From the NCBI GenBank assembly GCA_016490735.1, contig JAEMWC010000073.1, forward strand, positions 900,001 through 964,000: a DNA stretch of 64,000 bases, given 5' to 3'. The number at the start of each line of letters is the position of its first letter. The stretch's first letter is position 1. The position numbers and the translations under genes were made by a program. This document shows positions 47,901 to 59,900 of this stretch, one piece after another. The notes under the pieces are model-generated. The model worked only from the letters and a program-made list of their open reading frames with translations. It made no database searches and was not told the DNA's origin. The DNA comes from Pachyseris speciosa. Its lineage: Eukaryota; Cnidaria; Anthozoa; Scleractinia; Pachyseridae.

Positions 47901-50900
47901 TGTGTACCAGAGGTGAAACATGAGACATTCCCAGCGAAACGCGGTATTTGCATCTTCGCGTGGCAAGTAAGGATAAATCTAATACTGACCATTTGAACCT
48001 GTTCTGGTGTCTGGGGTTCATCGATAACTGATTTGCCTTCAGTTGTTTCTGACTGACTCTTCACTGGAAGAAACTAAGAAAGAGAATAAAACAATAAGCG
48101 TGCATACAGCTTTAAACAAAAACAACACAAACTGTTTTAGGATAATGGAGACAAGAAGGCTTACTGCCAAAGTAAGTAATCACATTGATTTTCGGGTTTG
48201 TTTGTAATTAACTGGATATTCTGAGGAAAATAGCAGAACTGATTTTATACACGAATTGTAGGAAAAGACTGTAGTTGTTCCAAATCTGGTGATTGCAGAC
48301 TCAATATCAGCATGACAGCTTTTACGAAAACATAATGAGCTGATAACAGTTTTGAAATTAAGGCCTTGACAGGGCAGGTTACAAAACAGATTGTTTGAAA
48401 AAATTCATAATTCACTTCACTTCCACAATACCTTAAATTTCAACTTGAATAAACACCCACCTTTTGAAATGGATTGTCGAAAGAGGCCTTGATTCTCTCT
48501 GCTTTCTTTTGTCCATCAGTCAGATCATTTTCATCACAGATCTGAAATCACAGAAGCCATGGTTGAGTTTAAATGGCTATTCTAAATCACAAGTGTATTT
48601 CTAACAAACAAATACTCTGTAGTACATGGCTGTACATCTTGGGGTTATTTCCAGAGTACAGTTGCAATTAGTGGTTCTAATAAACAAATCAGTTATACCT
48701 CAAACAGTGATATTGCCGGTTTTGCTCTGGTTATAGGCGGACCTGAAGCTAGTACTTGGCCAAATGAGCTTGGCATGGCTGCAGAAACTGGTGAATCACC
48801 TGGCAAAAGAAAGCAAACAATTAAGACCTTTTCCCCACCTGAAACACTAATCCCAGCAAATGACTGGAATTAGTCAAAGGAATCTTGGCCTGTGTAACCC
48901 CTCTAACAACACTATTGTTTACCAAAACAAAACTCTTGTAAATAGTCATTGTGTAAGTTTTCCAAAAGATCAATAAACAGTTTGGGAGAGGCATAGACTG
49001 AAAAGTTGGTGGTCATTCAGAAACAGTTTAGCCTTCTGGGGGATTACCATAAAATATTAGTATTTGTACTAAACACTATAGAAAAAACATACAAATGTAA
49101 ATACAACAACAACATTTTCAACAACATTTTATTAAAAACAGTTAACAATTACAGAATTGTATAACTACCCGCAAATAGCTATAGCTAATCAAGGCAGGTA
49201 AGCATGACATAACTAATTATGGTGCTTGTGTTCTATTACAAGGAAAGACATACAGTGTAGATATGCGACAGTAATAAAGAATTTACAGGTATATTATAAA
49301 AAGAAACGATTCCTCTACAAATTTTTAATGATGTTAATAATTGCAGATGTCGAGAGGTACAAATTTTCAGTTCTCAGAATATTGATAAGCATTTCATGTA
49401 TTTGGTTTTTGAATAATTTTTTGTTCTTTAGCTTTGTAATATTTTCAGGTAGGGTATTCCATAATCGTACTCTGAATCGTGAAAAAGAGTTATTTAACAG
49501 ATTTAAACGTGAAGGCATCACGTAAAATTTATTATTGGCAGCTGATCTGGTGTTGTAGGAATGTATATCGGAGACATGTTTGAATAAGTCTTGGACATGA
49601 ACAGGCACTAATACCCAAGGATTATAGGTTTATAGGTTTGAAGCTGACACAGTGAATAGGCTTGATAAAGGCCACTGGTATTTGAAGAACAAAGCGACAG
49701 ATGTCTTGTAATCACACAGTGAATATTCCTTTACTCACCATTCACAAGCAAATGATTGGATTTCATGTCTGGGTCAATCAAAGTTGGCTGTGATAAGTGG
49801 GATCCTGACTATTTAAGGAAAACAGCATAGCAAAATATGACATTGGAACGTCTTCATAACTCTCCAATGTCTCATGTTAAAAATAAGCAAATAAAGGATT
49901 AAATTTGCCATTGTACCCAATGAGCAGAGGTGCATGGCTGTTTGTTTGTACTCATTGGAATAGAAACAATACCCTGACATTTCCCTAACTTTACACTGAC
50001 CATCCAAGACAAATCCTTGGGAAATAAAGCCAGCAGTGGAGCCAAAGGAATCAATTTTTTGCAGGAATGTTTTGAAACGACATTACCTTTACCAACATAG
50101 CTAGCCAAAAGTAAAATTCCCTCACTTTTCACCGACTTTCAGGTAAAATTTAGAATTTCCCTGACTTGATACACAACTCCCTGACTTTTTCCTGACCTTG
50201 AAAAAAATCTCTCTTTCCCTGATTTTTCTCTGACAGTGGCAACCCTGTTGTACACCAGAGCACGGTTCCTGAAAGGTGTAATAACTCTATTCCAGGGACA
50301 AATCTGTCTTATTCCAAAAGGTTTTACTGGAATAAGACAGATTTATCCCTGGAATAGAGTTATTACACCTTTCAGGTAACGGCCCCAGTACATTAGCGAC
50401 CGATGACAATGAGAATGAGTACTTTTTTCAATTCTGCAATTCCTTGATTGTGTTTCATTGGATAATATTGTTGTTTATCCACATGTTCTTTCTTACTACA
50501 AAACTATGTGTGAAATGAAGAAATGATCCTCTCAGTTGTGAACGCTATTTATGCAATTCCATAAAGGAGCCTGAAAAAAATTCAGGACTTCAAATGGGAT
50601 TGAACTGTGACCAAAAATTCTCTGACTTGATACACAATGCCCTGACTTTTTCCATGTTCAAACCCCGTTGAAGTCCTGAATTTTTTCAGGCTTCTTTACG
50701 CAATTGCATAAACTGCGTTCACAACTGTGAGGATCATTTCTTCATTTCATTTCATTTCCGCAGTTCATATATGATTTATTTCATATATCATTCACAAAGA
50801 CTGTGTGTGTTTATTTCTTTAATCATTGATCCTTGAAACAGTAGCATGCATTGACTACAAGAGGCTTAGCTATGGATGGTGCTTCATAAGACAAAGCCAC

Positions 50901-53900
50901 ACGTATGCAGGAAAAGCACATCTTAGCAACTAGGGGTTTTTGTAACTATTGTTGCTAAATTATCTCTAAAAATAGGCATGGTTCCTCCAAATTTATTTTT
51001 TTTTAATTCCAATAGCTCTCGCTGTAATCTGCTTTTCCCACATAGGCAGAAGCCATGCAAACTTAACTCTGTATTAGGATGCACTGTCCTTAATAGCACT
51101 CAACTAAACAAAATACACACAGCAAAATCACCATCACTGCCGTACTGACCCAGTTTAAGCTATTGTGCTGTTCTTACCAGGCCACTTGGTTTTGATGTAC
51201 TCCCGGCATCAACTTGTGTCGAGGCTACAACAGCAGATAAAGTCTACAAAGGCAGTCAGTTGAAACAAAGTCAGCAATATTATCCTGTGCTCTGTAATTA
51301 CATAATTTGACATCATTATTAATCTGTACTTTGAGCAATCTGCATTATTTACTTTTAATTAGTCACTTATTTTTTACATGAATTCATTTAGTATTTTGGT
51401 ATAAATATTTCTTATGACCCCTTATTCTAATATTAAAACTGTGTATTTTAAGCGTCACTTTGAATCACACAAGTGCTATCGTATTTTAAACACACGTATC
51501 AACGTATTTTCATCTCATGGAGTTATAAACAGAGGCTTTGAAGTGATTAAATCTACTAAAAACACAAGATCAAGGGGTTTTAGTGTTAACCTTGCTTGTC
51601 GTCAGAGCAAGCTCCTTTGCTTGCACAATCAGCAAATGAATCTCATTCACATACTGCTTGACAAGTGTAGGGACTGGGTTACAACAAGCTAAAACACCTT
51701 GGGCATCCCTGAAATATAAACATAAACACCAATGTGTCATTTTATTTGGTACCAGGGTACATGAACAAGAAACTAAAAATGTAATTAACTCTTTGTGAAG
51801 AGAATGTGGATCCTTTCACATCCCCTTCAAGTTTTATGTGAGAATGTGAAGAAGCCAAGGCCAATGGCATAACATCACTTTCAATATCAATGCCTGAGTA
51901 TCAGGCTATTCTTCGAAAAGAAGGGGAGAAGGAGAGGGAGAGGGAAATAAAAGCCTGAGACGGGGTCCTTCAATTGAGCTTAAGCGGCCCTTCTAGTGCA
52001 TTTTTGAATTTGTTTTGGTCAATGAAAGCCAGCCGATTCTGCTAAAATGGACACGCAATTAAAAATAAATGGCTGCTGTTCCTCTTTGTTTGTGATTCTT
52101 TATTTCTGGTTGTGTGACATAAGAGCCTTTTGTGTGTTATCCAATCAGAGAAACATCCAGCATCTGGTGCACGTTTCTCAAAACTCCCGAAAACGTTTCG
52201 GGCCCGAAAAACTAGTTTACGTGTATTTGGTTCATACCCAGAAACTCAATTTGTAATGCGTTTAATAATCTATTAAGAGAGTGTGCTATAAAATTAAAAA
52301 CTTCAGTGGGCTAGCTTGTTCAAAAAGCTAATACCAAGCAATAGAAAACCGACTAGAAAAATACTTCTCAGGCCCGAAAATGGTTCCGGAGTTTTGAGAA
52401 ACACACGCCTGGATGTCAACACAGGTCAATGAGTAGCTTCGTGTCAGGCCGTCCTTTTCCTCCTCTCTGCAACCCCCTACTCCTCAGGACAAGCTGATAC
52501 TCAGGCTACCAATACCACAATCACATGAACTGAGGCAGATGTTGTAGCAGACATCCAGCATGATTTCAACAGTTGTTTTAAGAACAGTTATTTTGTGTTC
52601 TGGCCTGGCATTTGAACTCGTGTTCTTTTGCGCGACAGTCCAGTGCTCTTACCATACTCAGTTAATAATACTTTAACAATAACTATGACATGTAATGATT
52701 GTGATATGACATGTAATGAATTTGAATGATTGAATGAATACATTGTAAATGAATGAATTTGTCAATTTGTATAGCGCATTTTCTATGATCAGATAATCAA
52801 ATATGCTTTTACATGTGTATAGTAAAACATGATGTAATACATATGTGAAAGACCCGGCCACACCACCGGGAATTATGTCCCCTACTCTTTGCGAAAAGTG
52901 TGTAGGTTCTTTAACGTCCCACAAATCATTAGGACTTTCTCCTCCTAGTATAATAGTGACGTAATACAGTAGTTAAACAAAGTATGTACCTTGGCATTGT
53001 CTCTGCAATCTGGAACATCATGTGATTTGGAATAACAAACCTGAAAGAAAACATGGTTATGACTGCATACATGTAGATAAGAAATGATTTTCAGGTCAAA
53101 ATGATTTTAACCTAGGTTAAAATGAAGTGCCTTTGTCTTCCCTGATTATTCATGATTCATGAATAATTAGAGTTAGAAGACAAAGGAATTTCATTTTGAC
53201 CTACAACATACATGTATATACACGTAAAAGCACGAGAGAAGATGAATGCCAAACCTTTGGTATCTAAATTGAGATTAAAACCTCACGAACTCTTGGAAGG
53301 CTACCTACATTGGTGAGGTTGACATTTCTCAAATATTGAGTTAGGAATCTCTTCAGGCCCTTTTCCACCAAGCCATTCAGTTTAAAAACATGTCTGAATC
53401 AAACCCCTTTGAACTTTTGGTTGGTCATTAACCATGTTTTTCAAGGACTATTAAAAAATCTGTTTTATTTTATGCCTCAGTGCAACCACAAAATTAATAA
53501 TAGTACCACAATTAACAGTTAAACTGTCAGACCTAGTTTTCTGCAGTCTAAATCAACCATCCTGCATCACAGTCAAGGGCAAAAAAATCTAAATAATTTT
53601 CCAGCATAACTATAAGAATAATAATAATAACAACAACAACAACAACTAGACAAAGACCATTCAACAGCACTGAAATCTGTGTTGTTACCCGTAGCTTTCA
53701 TCTTCCTCTCGTGCAGTGTTGTCTCTCCAGGCATAGAGAAGGCGAAAGGCACATACCTGTTGAAAAAAATTATGTTTTGTGTCAACTCAAACAATACTTG
53801 GGTGAGGGAGTGCCACAGCGAGTTGCAGTCCTTTGCACTGTTTATGAGAACAATCTGAATCTGTTATGTCATATGACCTGATTAATGACTGTCAATGCAT

Positions 53901-56900
53901 TCACATTAGTTACATGTAAGTGTCACAGCAGTCCTTGGCATTGTTTATGAGAACAAGCTTTAATGTTTTCTGAATCTGTTGTGTCATATAATCTGATTAA
54001 TAGATTAACTTGATATAATGTATTCCACTGTCAATGCCTTTACATTAATTGAAGGGCTGGGGGCATAAACTGCCTATGTGTAGTTTTAGGTGTTTTTTTT
54101 GCATACGTTATTTCTCGAAAACGAAAAAGAAATCGGTGAAAAAAAAATACGGGACAATGTTTTTTAATCAAAATGCAGTTCACATGCAAAAATTTGGACA
54201 AATCCAAGCGAACTAAAAAACGGCCGAAAATTACACATAGGCAGTTTATGCTCTCAGCCCTTCAATTAAACTGATACAAGGGTAACTGCTAATAAATTAA
54301 AGTATACATAATTATTCTGCATCAACCCAACCACTTATTAAAACACTACCTTTAAGATACCATAAAAAAGATGAAATACAGATGTACAGTGTATTTGCCA
54401 CCTCTAGCCACTGTTCCAAAGAATGATCAGCTGTTCTCACTGATTAAGTGCTACTACAATCAGAAAATCACTTGTCTTTTTTCTTCAAATTTCAAAAGTT
54501 TGTTTGCTAAACTCCCGACTCACGAAATTTCAAGCTTTAATTTCAGCAATAAGACTGTTTACTTTAAGTACAACTTTTGAATTTAACGGTCCGCCATTAC
54601 TCACGTTCATAACTGACTGATTAGGCCTCAGAGAGCTGGATGATCCAGGATAAAATGACATCATTTACTCACTGATTTAAAATTGCAGTGTGTGGATGCA
54701 GCTTATTAAGTATGCAAAACACAAGTTTGAGAGTCTGAAAGCTCAAAATTCCTGTGCTGCATACTACATCAGCTGGGCTTACACACACTATATTCTTACT
54801 CTTGTGAGCTTTCTACGTCATTTTGTCCTTGATCCAGTTCTCTCAAGATTTTGAAGTTAGTAAAAATAAAAAACTGACTTCTCCAAAGTAAAGCTTGAAA
54901 TTTCGCGAGTCGGTTGTTAAGCAAACACACTTTCGAAATTTGAAGAAAAAAGACAAGTGATTTTCTGATCGTAGTAGCACTTTAAGGAAAAGACTGATAG
55001 AGTAAGTATAGAAGTAGAGTTGTATTCACAAGGAGACTTCCATTATTCCTTTTGCATGTGTTTGATAATGACTTAAACAACAAAAAGAAAATGTCTGTTA
55101 GTGAGTTGTCCCATTACCCTCCATGTTGCCATAACTTTATGATTACTGTACCTGCTCACTGTTGAATGTCCGTTTGTGCTTCTCCAATACTTTTTGAAAA
55201 GATTCACTGGTAAACAAAGGTTTCTCGTATCGCTAGATTAAATAATTTATAAGCCTAAAGTTAGTACAAGTAAATAGTAATAAAGCAAAATGCAACAACT
55301 TAATAGACGTGAGCAATCAAGCCAATAGGAACTAATCATTTTGTGAGTTCGTACAATTTGACTGAAAGGAGGAAGATGGTCCTTTGTGCTTCTTTCACCT
55401 GCAGTTCAAACAAATGATTTTCATGTACTCATTCTAATTCACCGGAATCATTACTGTTTTATTTTTTATATATTATAATTCACAAAGGTTTCCCATCACT
55501 GTGAATGTGCATGTGAAAGATTAAAAATACAAGAAAAAGCGGTTCTATTATGTTACAAAAGAAATAAGTAAATAAATATATATAATAATAATAATAATAA
55601 CAATAATAATAAATATACAAAATCAGTGGGAGAGACTAAAATAGTTCGTTATAGCAGATTTGAAATCGTCCACAGAAGGCTGATCTAATAAAAAAGAAGA
55701 AGAAGTAAGAGTGTTCCATTCTTTTAAGGTTCTGGTAAAGAAGTTGTACTTATAGGTGTTACTGTTACTGCCAATGTTATGAATTGTACTTGATTCTCTG
55801 TTTTATAATAAGACAAATATTCTGAGTAAAAGTTTCTTTCAATTAAACCTACAGTAAGTTCCTGTTCTAAGTGAGTAGCCCATCTGCAAGTGGAAGTGAT
55901 CCTTGTCTAACACACCTTTAAGCAGACATCTTTACTTCTGGAATACACAGACTGTAACAAGTTGCTATTTGCATTTCCACCTTTTATGAGTTCGTTATGC
56001 AGTCGATCGCAAATGTAAAGCAAATAATGTGTGTCCTCTCTTGCATAACGCACCATCTCTGATGGTAAAGGCCTGCAAATTCAAAACAAGTAATTTAAAA
56101 CTTGGACCCAACACCACTAACAGGAGACTTTAAACTACTCATTTTCAACCTGCAATAAACCAGGTGATCAACATTCATGCACTAATAATGATTCATTTTG
56201 ATATACATTAACAATCTTGACAAATACATGTACCTAAAGATGATCTTTCACATGCCCAGTTTCGTCCTTGCCTCAATGCGTGCTATTGCAATAAATTATT
56301 AGTTAATTAATGAATTAATTATTAGTGTGGTCTGTTAGCATCGTAAAGCACCTTTCGTCATCTTCTATTATGTTGGCTTTACATTTTTTATGTCACCAAA
56401 ACTAAATGAATTAACTCTGTGAATGTGGCATAATGCTATGCTGTAATAATGCTGTACATAATGAGCATGTCATAGGCTTCCCCGTGGGGTTGATCCCCGG
56501 GCCAACCAGGGAGATATGTGGAGAAATATGAGGAAATGGATGGGATTCTTTGCCCGAGGGTAGGGGAAAATCTTGACATTGTTTTACAATCAAAGATTAG
56601 GGGGTGGGAGAATTCACAACTTTGTCCCTTTAGGATGTCAGGAGGATTTTCTGCTAAGAGACACCTCACCTAGGGGACTTTGTCTTACAAGATTCCCCAA
56701 CCCTCCAAAGAAATATTTAAGTTTCCTTGACTGATTTTACAACCTCCCTGGTTAGCCCTGGGGTCTACCCCATGGGGAAGCCAATGACATGTGCACAATA
56801 CCAATTAATTGTTTTTGGTTTTAGTTCACATAGTGCTTAGCATTGTGGAAAATAAGGAAATTATAACACTAAAAACCTTATTCTCCAATCAGCCAACTGA

Positions 56901-59900
56901 TACTGTTTATTTGCTGTGACATCACAGAACTTCTTCAGCAGGAATGCTAAGGAATACTTTTCATAGTTTAACACTCGGGCTGCCTGACCTGTGTCAAACA
57001 TGTTCACAACATAAATACCAAAGTCTCTTTGTAACCATCCAATGTCCATATCAGCTCCATGAAAAACCTTCCAAAAATAAACAGAGAAGATAAATTACGA
57101 AGTGTGAGGTTTCACTAGGATGTTCATATCTCAAAGCCCTTCTAACTCAGGCCCTTTCAGGCTTTGCACAGTGAATGCTGCTGGAGGTTAACTGTTTCTA
57201 TACCTCTTGCAAGAGAAACAGAACAGCTGTTGCAAAAATCAGCTGCACCAAGCAGGAATCAAACTGATGATACCCTGAAAATTGGGGAGCTGTGGCATTT
57301 GATTCCTACCCAGGGCATCTGACTTTTTCAACACAATGTTTTGTAATGAAGATAATCATCGCAGTTATGAAAACTACTTAAAGGGGCATTGTCATGCTAT
57401 TTGGCAACTTTATAAAAAGCTAGAAGGTGTCTTCACATCAATTGAATTCCAAAAATAATGGTCTAGTTTTGGTTCTTAAAGACTATTTGAAGGTACTGAA
57501 ACTGTCTGAAATGGATTGAAACCAATTTTTCAAGTTTTGATGCTACATCTTCAAAAAATCCTCAAGAAATTTATTATGGTTAGCCCTCTCTGATAAAATT
57601 CATTTGATATCTTCGTCGTAGCTTTACAGAAGCATTTTGTTTATGAGTAAAGCCTCAAAGTAATGATCTTAGCACAGAATAAACCTGAAACAGCAAAATC
57701 CTCCTGACGCTACCCCTTTAAACAGTAGTGAAAATAAAGAGTGAACAAAATTCAGGCTCACTGAATTTTTTTTTTCAGGCTTTATTTTCACTGCTACTTA
57801 AGTAGTGTTCATAACTGCAACAAACATTCACATTTTCATTCTTTTAGTAATAGTCCGCGTAATAACTAGGCAGCCCCACGGCAAAATCGATTAAAAGGCG
57901 CGAACTATTAATTTTTAATTTCAATTAAATTGACGCTTCTCATTGGCTAATCTCAAAAATCCTCTAAAAAAAACAAAGGAATATGTGAAAAAAGAAAGCC
58001 TTTTTTGGAGCTAGTCTTTACCATACCCCTAAGTTCTGTCTCTCAGTCAAATTTGGCTTTTGTTCTATGTGTCAATCAAAAGATAGAGACAAAAACGTCT
58101 TTGACCACGCGCGACACCATTGTTTGCTCTCATGATCAAGAGACATTGTCCTGGCGATCTGAAAGAAAATTCTACAGTTTATATTATCAGAGGTTTTCAG
58201 AGTTTTATGTTACATTTGCATCAATCGAATAGTATTTTATTGTCAGTGAACCATCTTGAATGCCCTTTTAGAAGCTTTGTTGTTGTCCACGGATTGGGGT
58301 CACGGAGATCCTGCAGAGATGCGAGCAGTGGTCAAACAATTGGTTAACGAAACTTACGCCCAGACTTACGCTGAAGAAAAATTTTGTGGGTCAGGAAAGT
58401 GGAGTTCCTCTGGACACAAAGAACAGGAAAGAAAAATTTGTATTTTCTGCTGGGAAAGAATGCGGCTTCAACGAAGGAGGTTGGCAACTTGAGACATATC
58501 ATAAAATGTGTGTACGGAAATGTTTCAGTAGGTTTGAAATGCACTTTTACATCCAGTATAGACTCGTTTGCGAATCGTTCGCCTTCAAAAACGTTTGTGT
58601 CAAGGAATGTAGTTTTAGTGTATGATAATTTCAGCCGTAAACGTGATAGTTTGGTTGTGGTTATTAGCTTGTTCAATGAACTGCATGACTTGTATGTATT
58701 CCCGAGAATATTTGTATATTTTAGGGACAAGTGGTTTTTGTGCGCTTCACTTGAGAATTTCTGTTTCTACCACCGCAATAAAGATAATGGCAAAAGCGAC
58801 TGCCATCTGGGTACCACTTGGTTGTCACTGTCTTCTTCCTGATAAAGCCATGCTAGGCATACTAGTCTGTGTTCAAACACAATCCGCTTGGCAGCCCATC
58901 AAAGACCAAATGGTCTAAAACTTGAAATCGACACGGCAGAGTTTGATGCGGTGGATATTGCTTCAGATTTCGGGCTTTTTAGAAGACTTCTTTTGAAATG
59001 AAAAACGCTTAGAAAAAAACTTGCACGGATGCAGTATATTTGCATGTCTGGTGTGTATGCGTGTGTTTTCCATCACTGGTTGACAGTTCCTTTGTGAAAC
59101 CGAAGCAAAAAGGTTGCTGATTGATGTATTACTGTGGCGATGTTGCAGTAATCTGATATAAATTCAAATCTTAGCCTTTTAGCACATAGAAATTTTGTAA
59201 TTTTCAAATATGTTACATTAATAAACGCAATGAATGCATTACCGAAATATAAAGTTTTTTGAATGGATCATTAACTATCTTATTTCAATTTGAAAATTCA
59301 AAATTCGCGCTTTTTGCATATGGGCGAATGAGATCCCCAGATTTAATTTGATTAGAGTAATTCGCGCTTGAAAAATAACTGGTGCTATTTCCACGGCCTA
59401 TTGTTCTTTTGCCTACTTTTTACATGAACCATTATAATCCACAGTTCAAATATATGATTTTCATACATTCATTCCCAGACAATGTTTTGTCTCTTACAAG
59501 CTTACCTGTCTCAAAAGGAACATGTGTTTAACATACAGTGCTGTATGCTACATGTATGCTATCCCAAGGTTATCTGTCAGTAACTTTTAAATGAATTAAC
59601 AAAAGCTGTCTTTACTGCAGTTACCCTAAACACGGTTGCTACAGTGTACAAACTGGCAACTGCTCATACAAAGGGGATGTAGATGTAAACCCAAGTTCCT
59701 TTATTGTTTAGAAAATTTACTACAACCTACAAGTGTGTATCTCTAAACTCAGTGGATGCCAGTACTTCAAAAAAATACTAATGTTAACTGAATGACAGTA
59801 ACAAAATGGCAAAGTTGGAGTGACCACATCCTGGCAGTTCATTGTAACTTTCATAAAATTAATAAGATATAAGGTTTTGCCAACAAGTTGCTTATTACTT

